DNA of 64,000 nucleotides, taken from Trinickia caryophylli (lineage in GTDB: Bacteria; Pseudomonadota; Gammaproteobacteria; Burkholderiales; Burkholderiaceae). Below the pieces are notes generated by a model. That model was not told where the DNA came from. It searched no databases and saw only the letters and a program-made list of their open reading frames with translations. Location: assembly GCF_034424545.1 (NCBI RefSeq), contig NZ_CP139970.1, forward strand, positions 3,472,001 through 3,536,000, written 5' to 3'. This document shows positions 17,531 to 26,564 of the stretch, piece after piece; position 1 is the first letter of the stretch; the number at the start of each line of letters is the position of its first letter. The position numbers and the translations under genes are program-made.

Positions 17531-18202
17531 ATGGATACCTCTGCGGCGCGCCGCAACATCTTGGCGCGCATTCGTGCAGCGAGCGGCCGCGAGGCGCAAC
17601 CCGAGCCCGCGGAACAAGAGGCGGCAGCCGATTACCTCGCGCGCCATCCCACGGGGCCGCGCCCCGCGATGCCGGGGGACCCCGAAGGGCTCCTCGCGCG
17701 TTTCGTCGACGAGGCACGGTTGATGGCCACGAGTGTCGAAACAGTCGATACGCTCGATCACGTGCCGGCGGCCGTCGCGCGTTATCTGACGGCCGGCGCC
17801 CTGCCGCTGCAAGCGGTGGCGTGGCGCACCCTCGAATCGCTGCCATGGGCGGCTGCCGGGGTGGCGGTGGAGTGCCGCAAACCTCGCGACGGCGATCTGG
17901 TTGGCATCACGGGCTGTTTTTGCGCAACGGCCGAGACGGGTTCGCTCGCGCTCGTGTCGGGCCCCGGCACTGACGTATCGGCCGGGCTCTTGCCCGAGAC
18001 GCATATCGCGATCGTGCCGGCTTCGCGCATCGTCGCGGGGCATGAAGAGGCATTCGCGCTCATGCGTGCCGAACTCGGCGAGCTGCCGCGCGCGGTCAAT
18101 TTCGTGTCGGGGCCTTCTCGCACCGGCGACATCGAACAAACCATCGTCCTGGGCGCGCACGGCCCATACCGTGTTCACGCGATCGTCGTGCGCGGCGCGT
18201 GA
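17531..18202 (+). CDS. lutC: LutC/YkgG-family lactate-utilisation protein C
   Basis: The protein has 223 residues with the LUD domain of LutC. The core includes GITGCFCATAETGSLALVSGPGTD, matching the family signature around a Glu-Thr-Gly-(S/T) motif, and LPETHIAIVPASRIV. LutC normally acts with the Fe-S proteins LutA and LutB to oxidise L-lactate. Neither partner is within 15 kb here, so its role could be different or the partners are elsewhere. The ATG has AGGAG at good spacing. The next gene, a permease, starts 91 bp downstream on the same strand. Confidence 0.88.
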   Translation: MDTSAARRNILARIRAASGREAQPEPAEQEAAADYLARHPTGPRPAMPGDPEGLLARFVDEARLMATSVETVDTLDHVPAAVARYLTAGALPLQAVAWRTLESLPWAAAGVAVECRKPRDGDLVGITGCFCATAETGSLALVSGPGTDVSAGLLPETHIAIVPASRIVAGHEEAFALMRAELGELPRAVNFVSGPSRTGDIEQTIVLGAHGPYRVHAIVVRGA

Positions 18203-18293
18203 GCGTGCAGGCGGCACGGCGGCGGTGCCGCCGAACGTTGTTTGCGCCGGGCCGCCGGGCAGGGACTTCGAAGAGAATAACGAACCAACCGTG

Positions 18294-19736
18294 ATGAAAT
18301 CGAAATATGCCGCAGCGGCGCGCATGCCGCTCGCGGCCGCGCTTTTCTTTCTGGCGATCCAGCTGTGGCCGAGTGCCGCGTTCGCCGCCACACTCGACGG
18401 TGCGACGCTCAGCGCTGCGTGGGCGTTGCCGTTCGCCGGGATTCTGCTGTCGATCGCGGTTTTTCCGCTGATTGCCCCGATGTTCTGGCATCGCCATTTC
18501 GGCAAGATCGCCGCGGCGTGGGCATTCGCTTTCCTCGTGCCGTTCGCGATCGCCTTCGGTATGGGGCCCGCGTTCGACACGCTCGCACATGCGCTCGTCG
18601 CCGAGTACATCCCGTTCATCGTGCTGCTGAGCGCGCTTTATACGATTGCCGGCGGCATCTGCGTGCGCGGGAATCTCCATGGCTCGCCCGGCATGAACAC
18701 GGCGATGCTGGCGCTCGGCACGCTACTCGCCAGCGTCATGGGGACGACGGGCGCGGCGATGCTGCTGATTCGCCCCCTGCTGCGCGCGAACGACAACCGC
18801 AAGCACGTTGTGCATGTGGTGGTCTTCTTCATCTTTCTTGTCGCCAATGTCGGCGGTGCGCTTACGCCGCTCGGCGATCCGCCGCTCTTCCTCGGCTTTC
18901 TGAACGGCGTGAGCTTCTTCTGGACCACGCGGCATCTGCTGCTGCCGATGCTCGTGGTCTGCGGGTTGCTGCTCGCAATCTTCTATGCGCTCGACTCGTA
19001 TTTCTACCATCGTCGCGAAGAAGAGCGCGCGCCGTTTCTCGATCCGACGCCGGACACGCGCGGGTTTTCCATCGAGGGCAAGCTGAACTTCCTCCTGCTC
19101 GGGCTCGTGATCGTGGCGGTGCTGATGAGCGGGATGTGGAAGCCGGGTATCGCGTTCCCTATGGCAGGGATGCATGTCGAGCTGCAAAACGTCGTCCGGG
19201 ACGTCGTGCTCGTCGCGCTCGCGCTGGCATCGCTCAAGCTCACGCCGCGTACGGCGCGCGTCGGCAATGCATTCACGTGGGCGCCCATCGAGGAGGTGGC
19301 CAAGCTCTTCGCCGGCATCTTCGTCACGATTGCGCCGGTCATCGTCATGTTGCGTGCCGGCGCGGGCGGTGCGTTTGCATCCGTCGTCGCGCTCGTGACC
19401 GATGCGCACGGCGCGCCGATCGACGCCATGTACTTTTGGGCCACGGGGCTGCTCTCGTCGTTCCTCGACAATGCACCGACCTACCTCGTCTTCTTCAATC
19501 TCGTTGGTGGCGATGCACAGACGCTGATGACGGCCGGCGCGAAGACGCTGACCGCCATCTCGGCCGGCGCTGTGTTCATGGGCGCCAATACCTATATCGG
19601 CAATGCGCCGAACTTCATGGTGAAGTCGATCGCGGAATCGCGCGGCGTGCGCATGCCGAGCTTTTTCGCTTATCTTGCATGGTCGGGAGCAGTGCTCGCT
19701 CCCGTCTTCTTGTTGACGACGTGGCTGTTTTTCTAG
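18294..19736 (+). CDS. Ion-transporter-superfamily permease, likely sodium:proton antiporter
   Basis: The protein has 480 residues. A hydrophobic leader with AFA near residue 30 is followed by about eleven membrane helices. Conserved polar loops include VANVGGALTPLGDPPLFLGF in the first half and SFLDNAPTYLVFFNLVGGD in the second. These resemble the paired substrate-binding loops of the NhaD/ArsB/citrate-permease superfamily, and databases usually label close relatives sodium:proton antiporter. The ATG lies three bases after an in-frame GTG; either could start. It follows lutC by 91 bp, but the actual substrate cannot be read. Confidence 0.82.
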   Translation: MKSKYAAAARMPLAAALFFLAIQLWPSAAFAATLDGATLSAAWALPFAGILLSIAVFPLIAPMFWHRHFGKIAAAWAFAFLVPFAIAFGMGPAFDTLAHALVAEYIPFIVLLSALYTIAGGICVRGNLHGSPGMNTAMLALGTLLASVMGTTGAAMLLIRPLLRANDNRKHVVHVVVFFIFLVANVGGALTPLGDPPLFLGFLNGVSFFWTTRHLLLPMLVVCGLLLAIFYALDSYFYHRREEERAPFLDPTPDTRGFSIEGKLNFLLLGLVIVAVLMSGMWKPGIAFPMAGMHVELQNVVRDVVLVALALASLKLTPRTARVGNAFTWAPIEEVAKLFAGIFVTIAPVIVMLRAGAGGAFASVVALVTDAHGAPIDAMYFWATGLLSSFLDNAPTYLVFFNLVGGDAQTLMTAGAKTLTAISAGAVFMGANTYIGNAPNFMVKSIAESRGVRMPSFFAYLAWSGAVLAPVFLLTTWLFF

Positions 19737-19797
19737 CTGTGCAGCTTCCCAGGGGCCTCGCGGCTTGCCGCCGCAGGCCGTCATTCCGGAGACACCG

Positions 19798-20787
19798 ATG
19801 CAAAAGATTTTCGTCGCACGGCCGATTTTTCCCGATGTCGTCGAACGGCTCAGGCTGCATTTCGACGTGGACTGGAACGATGGTCCGCCGCTCGGGCCCG
19901 AGGCGCTCGCGAGCCGTCTCGCAGACAAGGACGGCGCATTGACGGCCGGCGACCCGATCGGCGCTGCCACGCTGGCGGCCGCGCCGCGGCTACGCGTGGT
20001 ATCGAACATGGCGGTTGGCTACAACAACTTCGATATTCCAGCCTTCAACGCCGCGAATGTGCTCGCGACGAACACGCCCGACGTACTGAACGAGTCGACG
20101 GCCGATTTCGGCTGGGCGCTGATGATGGCTGCCGCCAGGCGCATGGCCGAAAGCGAGCGCTGGCTGCGCGCGGGGCACTGGAAGGGATGGCGCCACGACG
20201 GTTTTCTGGGCAGCGACGTCTATGGCTCGACGCTCGGGATCATCGGCATGGGGCGCATCGGGCAGGCACTCGCGCGCCGCGCGCGCGGCTTTTCCATGCG
20301 GGTTGTCTATCACAACCGCTCGCGGGTGGGGGCCGAAGTCGAAGCCGAGCTTGACGCCCAATATCTGTCGAAAGCCGAACTGCTGAGTCAGGCCGACCAC
20401 GTCGTTCTGGTCTTGCCCTATACGCCCGAGAACCACCACACGATTGGCGCGGCGGAGTTTGCGCTCATGAAACCGACGGCCACGCTCACGAACATCGCGC
20501 GCGGCGGCATCGTCGACGACGCGGCGCTTGCGAAGGCCTTGCGCGAGAAGCGGATCGCCGCGGCCGGCCTCGACGTATTCGAAGGGGAGCCACAGGTTCA
20601 CCCGGGGCTGCTCGAAGTGCCCAATGTCGTGCTGACGCCGCATATCGCGAGCGCGAGCGAAGCGACGCGGCGTGCGATGGCGAATCTTGCGGCCGATAAC
20701 CTCATGGCGGCGCTCGGGGTCGGGCCGCGGGCCGGCCAGCCGCCCAATCCGGTCAACCCGCAAGTGCTCGGCAAGGCGCGCGCATGA
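19798..20787 (+). CDS. D-2-hydroxyacid dehydrogenase (glyoxylate/hydroxypyruvate reductase type)
   Basis: The protein has 329 residues. The nucleotide-binding signature GSTLGIIGMGRIGQALARRA is at about 150-169, with the catalytic Arg in NIARGGIVDD, the Glu in GLDVFEGEP and the His in LTPHIASAS. This set defines NAD(P)H-dependent reductases of glyoxylate, hydroxypyruvate or 2-ketogluconate (GhrB-like). GGAGA precedes the ATG, so this start is preferred over a codon 33 bp upstream. The stop overlaps the rmuC start by four bases. Substrate preference is inference. Confidence 0.92.
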   Translation: MQKIFVARPIFPDVVERLRLHFDVDWNDGPPLGPEALASRLADKDGALTAGDPIGAATLAAAPRLRVVSNMAVGYNNFDIPAFNAANVLATNTPDVLNESTADFGWALMMAAARRMAESERWLRAGHWKGWRHDGFLGSDVYGSTLGIIGMGRIGQALARRARGFSMRVVYHNRSRVGAEVEAELDAQYLSKAELLSQADHVVLVLPYTPENHHTIGAAEFALMKPTATLTNIARGGIVDDAALAKALREKRIAAAGLDVFEGEPQVHPGLLEVPNVVLTPHIASASEATRRAMANLAADNLMAALGVGPRAGQPPNPVNPQVLGKARA

Positions 20788-22277
20788 CGACGGCAATCCT
20801 GTTTGCGCTCGCTGCGACAGTCGTGGTGCTGGCGGTGGCGCTCGCGGTAGCGTTGCGGGCCGTATCGCATGCGAACGATCGAGCGGCGTTCGTGGAGCTC
20901 GGCGAATGCATCGAGACGGCGAGCCAAACACAGGCTCGCGCCTACGAGCGGCTCGAGCGCGAGTTGCGCAGCGAGATCGCCGAAACGTCGCGGCTTGCCC
21001 GCGTGGAGCTGGGCGGCGGATTCGCGCAGTTCCAGCAGACGCTCGCTGCGCAGCTAACGAGCGTTGCCACGGTGCAGAACCAGCAGATCGAAGGGTTCGC
21101 GGCGCGTCTTGCGCAGCTCGTCGAGACCAACGCGAAGCAGTTGGATGCGATGCGCGAGAGTTTGCAGCGCCATTCGCTCGAATCGCGCGACGAGCAGGGG
21201 ATGGCGCTCAAGCGCTTCGGCGACACGCAGGCTCAGCAGCTTGCTCAACTGACGGAAGCGAACGATCGCCGCTTTGCGGAAGTGCGGGCCACACTCGAGC
21301 AACGCCTGAAGGACATCGAGGCGAACAACGCAACCAAGCTCGAGGAGATGCGCCGGACTGTCGACGAGAAGCTGCATGCGACGCTCGAGCAGCGCCTCGG
21401 CGAGTCGTTCAAGCTTGTCTCGGAGCGGCTCGAGCAGGTGCACCGCGGCCTCGGCGAGATGCAGACGCTCGCAGCCGGTGTGGGCGACCTGAAGAAGGTG
21501 TTGACCAACGTAAAGACGCGCGGCACGTGGGGCGAGGTGCAGCTCGAAGCGCTGCTCGAGCAGATGCTCACGCCCGACCAATATGCGAAGAATGTAGCGA
21601 CGGTGCCGAAGAGCGCCGAACGGGTCGAGTTTGCGATCAAGCTGCCGGGGCGGGGGGAACGCGGCAACGGCGAGGCGGCGGCCGTGCCGGTCTGGTTGCC
21701 CATCGACGCCAAGTTTCCTCGCGAGGACTATGAGCGGTTGATCGACGCGCAGGAGCGCGCGGACCCCGCTGCGGTCGAAGAGGCGGCGCGCTCGCTCGAG
21801 ACACGTGTGCGCAATGAGGCGCGCACGATCGCCGAGAAATATCTCGCGCCGCCCCATACGACCGATTTCGCGCTGCTGTTTCTGCCCACAGAAGGCCTCT
21901 ATGCCGAGGTCTTGAGGCGGCCGGGCCTGACCGACCTGCTGCAGCGCGAGTACCGCGTGACCGTGGCGGGCCCCACTACGCTGACGGCCTTGCTCAACAG
22001 CCTGCAGATGGGTTTCCGAACGCTCGCCATCGAAAAGCGCTCGAGCGAGGTCTGGCAGGTACTGGGTGCGGTGAAGACAGAGTTCGGCAAGTTCGGCGAG
22101 GTCCTTGCCAGAACGAAATCGCAGCTCGAGACTGTGACGCGCTCAATCGAGGCGGCCGAGCGTCGTACGCGCGTGATGAATACGAGGCTGCGGGAAGTCG
22201 AAGCGTTGCCGGGCGACGAGGCAGCGGGGCTGCTGGGTGACCGCCAACCGGGCGGCCCGGACGAGCCGGAGACCTGA
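20784..22277 (+). CDS. rmuC: DNA recombination protein RmuC
   Basis: The protein has 497 residues. Residues 1-25 form a membrane anchor and about 30-230 a long coiled coil. The C-terminal RmuC domain follows, with TRGTWGEVQLEALLEQML and the PD-(D/E)xK-like core WLPIDAKFPREDYERL. RmuC limits inverted-repeat recombination and has been linked to phage defence and DNA damage tolerance. Its ATG overlaps the previous stop (ATGA), so it is translationally coupled to a metabolic gene with no obvious functional link. Confidence 0.93.
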   Translation: MTTAILFALAATVVVLAVALAVALRAVSHANDRAAFVELGECIETASQTQARAYERLERELRSEIAETSRLARVELGGGFAQFQQTLAAQLTSVATVQNQQIEGFAARLAQLVETNAKQLDAMRESLQRHSLESRDEQGMALKRFGDTQAQQLAQLTEANDRRFAEVRATLEQRLKDIEANNATKLEEMRRTVDEKLHATLEQRLGESFKLVSERLEQVHRGLGEMQTLAAGVGDLKKVLTNVKTRGTWGEVQLEALLEQMLTPDQYAKNVATVPKSAERVEFAIKLPGRGERGNGEAAAVPVWLPIDAKFPREDYERLIDAQERADPAAVEEAARSLETRVRNEARTIAEKYLAPPHTTDFALLFLPTEGLYAEVLRRPGLTDLLQREYRVTVAGPTTLTALLNSLQMGFRTLAIEKRSSEVWQVLGAVKTEFGKFGEVLARTKSQLETVTRSIEAAERRTRVMNTRLREVEALPGDEAAGLLGDRQPGGPDEPET

Positions 22278-22309
22278 CGCCCGGATGAGGCCCGGATGAG
22301 GCCCGGGCG
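22278..22309. terminator. Possible terminator between convergent rmuC and GNAT genes
   Basis: Arms CGCCCGG/CCGGGCG enclose an 18-base loop made of a direct repeat of CCCGGATGAGG. It lies exactly between two convergent stops but lacks a T-run, so the role is tentative. Confidence 0.35.
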
Positions 22310-22315
22310 TGTACG

Positions 22316-22798
22316 TCAGCCGCCCTGGGCGAGCCGCCGCAGTGCTTCGTCGGTTACGCGCACGATGCGCCAATCCGGCATCACTGTTGCCCCGAGCTTC
22401 GTATAGAAATCGATGGCCGGCTGATTCCAGTCGAGCACCGACCACTCGAAGCGTCCGCACTGCCTCTCGAGGGCGATCTCGGCCACGCGCCTGAGCAGTG
22501 CGGTGCCAAGGCCGCCGCCGCGTATCGCGGGTTGCACGTAGATGTCCTCGAGGTAGAGTCCACGGCGGCTGAGAAACGTCGAGAAGTTGTGGAAGAAAAG
22601 CGCGTAGCCCACGATGCTTCCGTCGCGCTCGGCCACGAGCGCTTCCGCGGCGGGCCGGGTGCCGAAGAGTGCGTCACGCAGGCTGTCTTCCGTTGCGACG
22701 AACAGATGCGTGAGCTTTTCGTACTCGGCGAGCTCGAGCATGAGCCCGAGCATGGCCGGCACATCACGCGGCTCGGCCGCGCGGATCGCGTCGGTCAT
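22316..22798 (-). CDS. GNAT-family N-acetyltransferase
   Basis: The protein has 160 residues covering a single GNAT fold. Motif A is visible as LEDIYVQPAIRGGGLGTALLRRVAEIA, the acetyl-CoA-binding segment. The segment following it (GRFEWSVLDWNQPAIDFYTKLGA) resembles diamine/polyamine acetyltransferases of the SAT type. The acceptor is therefore possibly a polyamine or amino acid, but this is inference. Its start overlaps the stop of the upstream membrane-protein gene by one base (TGATG). Confidence 0.88.
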   Translation of the reverse strand: MTDAIRAAEPRDVPAMLGLMLELAEYEKLTHLFVATEDSLRDALFGTRPAAEALVAERDGSIVGYALFFHNFSTFLSRRGLYLEDIYVQPAIRGGGLGTALLRRVAEIALERQCGRFEWSVLDWNQPAIDFYTKLGATVMPDWRIVRVTDEALRRLAQGG

Positions 22799-23073
22799 CA
22801 GGCTTCCTCCGGCACGTCGGACAGCACGATCTCGATGCCGCCGAAGCGCGAGGCCACCCAGTTATAGGCGTGGCAGGCGATCCATAGCAGCACGAAGCCG
22901 AGGATCGCGTTGAGCAGGAGCGCGCTGAAGAGCGTGCTCAGTTCGACAGATCCGTACTTGACGAAGGCGACGAGCATACCGAGCAGCACGATCGGCACGC
23001 TGAAGGTCAAGTAGACGAGGATGAGCGCTTTGGCGGTTTGCCCGGGCGCGATCGAGAGGATTTGTTTTTTCAT
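22798..23073 (-). CDS. Small membrane protein of unknown function
   Basis: The protein has 91 residues with two hydrophobic helices at about 15-40 and 48-75, a short charged N-terminus and an acidic tail. No known motif was recognised. It is translationally coupled to the downstream acetyltransferase and sits 96 bp after moeA on the same strand. It may be a small inner-membrane accessory protein. The start ATG is the only reasonable one. Confidence 0.7.
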   Translation of the reverse strand: MKKQILSIAPGQTAKALILVYLTFSVPIVLLGMLVAFVKYGSVELSTLFSALLLNAILGFVLLWIACHAYNWVASRFGGIEIVLSDVPEEA

Positions 23074-23169
23074 ATGGGTAGATCCCCGTGTAGAGACGAT
23101 GTACTCGATTCGAAGAGGGAAGGAGCGGTCGCTCGTTGCCGGTCCGGTTCAGGGTTTGCGCGTCAGATT

Positions 23170-24462
23170 TCAGATGAGGCCGTCGAACGGCATGATGTCC
23201 ACGCATTCGCCTGCCGGTATGTCGCCTTGCTCGTGTGCGAGCATGATGAAGCAATTGGCGTCGCTCATCGAACTCAGCACCCCCGAGCCTTGCGAGCGCG
23301 TTGGCGTGACGTGCCAGCTGCCGTCGGCTTCGCGCGTTGCGACGCCGCGCTGAAATTCGGTGCGACCCGCCCGTTTCTTGATGGGTGTTCCTGCGATGGC
23401 CGAAAAGCGCAGAGGGGGATTGGCGGTGGCGCCCGACATCGCGAGCAATGCTTCGCGCACGATTTGGTAGAACGTTGCCATGACCGCCACCGGGTTGCCC
23501 GGGAGCCCAAAAAAGAGCGCGGGCGGCTTGCCCGCATCTTTGCCGTGCGGCCACAGGCGGCCGAAGGCGAGCGGCCGTCCCGGGCGCATCGCGAGCTGCC
23601 AGAATGCAACGTCGCCGAGCGATCCGAACATTCGCCGCGTGAAATCGGCTTCTCCGACCGAAACCCCGCCCGAACTCAACACGACGTCCGCGCTTTCGGC
23701 TGCCGAGCGAAAAGCGGCTTCGAGTGCAGCCGGCTCGTCGCGCACGATGCCAAGATCGAGGGCCTCGATGTCGAGCCGCGTGAGCATCGCGTGCAGCGTA
23801 TAGCGGTTACTGTCGTAAACACCGCTCTCGCCGAGTGCCTGACCGACGGAGCGCAATTCGTCGCCCGTCGAAAAAAAAGCGACCCGCAACCGCCGCCGCA
23901 CGGCTACTTCGGGGATGCCGAGCGAGGCGAGCAGGCCTATGTCCGCGGCTCGCATGATGCGCCCGGCAGTGAGTGCTGGACGCCCGCGCGCGAGGTCTTC
24001 GCCGGCCCGACGGCAGTTGGCGCCCCGCTCGATGCGAGCGACATCGAACACGACGCGCTCGTCGATGCGTGTGACGAACTCCTGGGGGATGACCGTGTCG
24101 CAGCCCGCGGGCAATGGCGCACCCGTCATGATCCGTATGCATCTGCCGGGCTCGGCGCGGCCCGTGAACGGATGTCCCGCCAGGGCCCGGCCTGCTATAT
24201 CGAGGCTTAGTTCGCCGGTGCTCGTCAACGCCGCGCCATCGAATGCATAGCCGTCCATGGCGGCATTGTCGTGCGCGGGCACATCGATTGGCGAAACGAC
24301 GTCTTCGGCCAGCACGCGATCGAGCGATGCGCGCAGCGCGACGCGCTCGATCGTGGCGACGGGCCGTACCCAGCCGCGCACGATAGCCTGAGCGGAAGCG
24401 ACTGGCAAAGCCTGTGCGTCGTGGGCCGAAACGCTGCGCGAAATGTCGTTGGGAGTGGTCAT
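23170..24462 (-). CDS. moeA: Molybdopterin molybdotransferase MoeA
   Basis: The protein has 430 residues, normal for MoeA. It inserts molybdate into adenylylated molybdopterin. Visible signatures include PAHDNAAMDGYAF near residue 62, the MoCF motif GDELRSVGQ, and SSGGVSVGEADFTRR with GLPGNPVAVM in domain III. It is the last gene of moaA-mobA-moeA, 111 bp after mobA. Length, start and motif order are all standard. Confidence 0.96.
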   Translation of the reverse strand: MTTPNDISRSVSAHDAQALPVASAQAIVRGWVRPVATIERVALRASLDRVLAEDVVSPIDVPAHDNAAMDGYAFDGAALTSTGELSLDIAGRALAGHPFTGRAEPGRCIRIMTGAPLPAGCDTVIPQEFVTRIDERVVFDVARIERGANCRRAGEDLARGRPALTAGRIMRAADIGLLASLGIPEVAVRRRLRVAFFSTGDELRSVGQALGESGVYDSNRYTLHAMLTRLDIEALDLGIVRDEPAALEAAFRSAAESADVVLSSGGVSVGEADFTRRMFGSLGDVAFWQLAMRPGRPLAFGRLWPHGKDAGKPPALFFGLPGNPVAVMATFYQIVREALLAMSGATANPPLRFSAIAGTPIKKRAGRTEFQRGVATREADGSWHVTPTRSQGSGVLSSMSDANCFIMLAHEQGDIPAGECVDIMPFDGLI

Positions 24463-24573
24463 CGATGATTGGCGCCGAGCCTGTTCCGCATGAGCGCGAA
24501 CGTCTTTGTGGGATCGAGCCTCGGCTCGAGGGCTCGGCGCTCGCCTGCGGCGCGTGCGCTGCCTGGGCCGGTC

Positions 24574-25191
24574 TCAGCTCCGTTCGAGGCCGGCGAGCTC
24601 CTGCAAAGAGTTGGCATTGTAAAACGCGTGCTCGTCGGCAAACGGCACTTCGATGTGCCTGTGGCGCGCGTACCACGCCCGCACCTTGCGTTCGCCAGCG
24701 GCAAGGTAGCGATCGAGATCGTCGGCAAGCGAGCGGCGCAAAAGCGCGAAAACGGGATGCAGCGTCACTTCTCCCGAGGCCGAGCGCGTCGTCACGGTGG
24801 CGATCTCGGCGCGGGCGGCCTCCAACGGCTGCAGGAGGCTCGTGGCAAGGTCTGGGGGCAGATTGGGCGCATCGCACGGTACGGCGAGCACGAGGTCCGT
24901 TTGCGCGGCGCGCAGCCCCGCGAGGATGCCGGCGAGCGGCCCGGGGAAGTCGGGCAGAGCGTCGCTCACGACGCGCGCACCGAACGGCGCGCCGAGCGCT
25001 TCATAGGCTTCGAGGTTTCGGTTCGCGCTGATAAGAATCGTATCGACTTGCGGTGCCAGTCTGCGGGCGACATGTAGCGCGAGCGGTTGGCCGTGCAGCG
25101 GCTGCAGCCCTTTGTCGCGGCCTCCCATGCGCGTGCCCTGCCCGCCTGCAAGCAGCAGGCCGGTCAGGCGCACGGAGGAGGGCGGCGTCAT
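24574..25191 (-). CDS. mobA: Molybdenum cofactor guanylyltransferase MobA
   Basis: The protein has 205 residues. It joins GMP to molybdopterin to form the bis-MGD cofactor. The nucleotide-binding signature LLLAGGQGTRMGGRDKGL starts at about residue 12, with the metal-binding region VPCDAPNLPPDL near 105. Its start is 15 bp after moaA, giving an operon. Its presence implies bis-MGD enzymes such as nitrate reductase or formate dehydrogenase elsewhere in the genome. Confidence 0.95.
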   Translation of the reverse strand: MTPPSSVRLTGLLLAGGQGTRMGGRDKGLQPLHGQPLALHVARRLAPQVDTILISANRNLEAYEALGAPFGARVVSDALPDFPGPLAGILAGLRAAQTDLVLAVPCDAPNLPPDLATSLLQPLEAARAEIATVTTRSASGEVTLHPVFALLRRSLADDLDRYLAAGERKVRAWYARHRHIEVPFADEHAFYNANSLQELAGLERS

Positions 25192-25206
25192 GATGAGAGG
25201 GCTCTT

Positions 25207-26313
25207 TCAGCCGCCGATGTACGACATCTCGACACGAGGCGTGTCGCTCGCCGGCACGGCCGTGCCGCTGCCGCGCAACTGGGAGTAGCGATCCGTGCGC
25301 ACCTGCCAGATACCGGCGATTGCCGTGGCGATCTCGGCGTCGGAGGCGCCGCCGCGCACGAGCGCCCGCAGGTCATGTCCTCCCGATGCGAAGAGGCAGA
25401 GGTAGAGCTTGCCTTCCGTCGAGAGCCGCGCGCGGGTACAGGTGCCGCAAAATGCGCGCGTGACGCTCGAGATTACGCCGATCTCGCCGCTGCCGTCGGC
25501 GTAGCCCCAGCGCTGGGCGGTTTCCGACGGGGTATTCGGCTCGAGCGGCACGAGCGAAAAAACGCTGCCGATTCGGGCCACGACCTCGGCCGATGGCAGG
25601 ACTTCGGTCATGTTCCAGCCGTTGGAGGTGCCGACGTCCATATATTCGATGAAGCGCAGTACGACGCCCGAGCCTTTGAAGTGCCGGGCCATCGGCACGA
25701 TCTCGCTGTCGTTGGTGCCGCGCTTGACGACCATGTTGACCTTGATCGGTGCCAGGCCCGCGGCTTCGGCGGCTTCGATGCCTTCCAGCACGCTCGAAGG
25801 TGCGTAATCGGCGTCGTTCATGCGTTTGAAGAGCGCCTCGTCGAGCGCATCGAGGCTCACCGTCACGCGCGTGAGCCCGGCGTCTTTCAGCGCCCGCGCC
25901 TTGCGCGCGAGCAGGGAGCCGTTCGTCGTCAGCGTGATGTCGAGTGGCCGGCCGCCGGGCGTGGTCATCCGCGCGAGCTGCTCGATCAGCCACTCGATAT
26001 TCTTGCGCAGCAGAGGCTCGCCACCCGTCAGCCGGATTTTCTCGACGCCGTGCGCGACGAAAATGCGCGCGAGGCGGGCGATCTCCTCGAAGGTCAGCAG
26101 TGCGCTATGGGGCAGGAACGGGTAGTCCTTGTCGAACACGGCCCGCGGCATGCAATAGACGCAGCGGAAGTTGCAACGGTCGGTGATGGAGATGCGCAGG
26201 TCGCGCATTGGCCGTTCGAGCGCATCGGTCAATATCCCGCGCGGCACGAACGCGGTACCGGCGATCTCGGGTACGGCGCTGAGATTGGCGACGGGGATGA
26301 TGCGGCGGGACAT
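25207..26313 (-). CDS. moaA: GTP 3',8-cyclase MoaA (radical SAM)
   Basis: The protein has 368 residues. The radical-SAM cysteines C47, C51 and C54 lie in [10 protein letters not shown]. The second Fe-S site is in [21 protein letters not shown]. The chain ends in Gly-Gly, the conserved MoaA tail needed for activity. It performs the first step of molybdopterin synthesis from GTP. It is the first gene of the Mo-cofactor operon and lies about 100 bp beyond the rne terminator. Confidence 0.96.
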   Translation of the reverse strand: MSRRIIPVANLSAVPEIAGTAFVPRGILTDALERPMRDLRISITDRCNFRCVYCMPRAVFDKDYPFLPHSALLTFEEIARLARIFVAHGVEKIRLTGGEPLLRKNIEWLIEQLARMTTPGGRPLDITLTTNGSLLARKARALKDAGLTRVTVSLDALDEALFKRMNDADYAPSSVLEGIEAAEAAGLAPIKVNMVVKRGTNDSEIVPMARHFKGSGVVLRFIEYMDVGTSNGWNMTEVLPSAEVVARIGSVFSLVPLEPNTPSETAQRWGYADGSGEIGVISSVTRAFCGTCTRARLSTEGKLYLCLFASGGHDLRALVRGGASDAEIATAIAGIWQVRTDRYSQLRGSGTAVPASDTPRVEMSYIGG

Positions 26314-26412
26314 GATCGAATAAAGAAACAGTTAGGTAATCATTCTAGCCGAACGCGCAACGGCGGGTCGGCTTCGCCCGGCTCGCCGCGCGGATATTGG
26401 CCGGGCACGCAG

Positions 26413-26440
26413 AAAAAAGCCCGCCTCCGGAGAGACGGGC
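26413..26440 (-). terminator. Intrinsic terminator downstream of rne
   Basis: On the minus strand, outer arms GCCCG/CGGGC enclose an inner self-complementary CTCCGGAG, followed by a six-U run. It lies about 125 bp after the rne stop and separates rne from moaA. Confidence 0.8.
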
Positions 26441-26564
26441 CTGACACCGGCGGCATGCATCGCGCGCGTGGTCCCGGGCCGGAGCCCGGTGCGACGAGGG
26501 CTTCGGGCGGGTGTGGCGGTTTGCCGCCGCCACCGCCCGCCCCGCCCGCGCCTGGCGGCGCCGG

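Noticed and set aside
20784..22277. rmuC as part of a phage-defence island
   Set aside because: RmuC has been linked to phage resistance, but here it is coupled to a metabolic gene with no other defence genes nearby.
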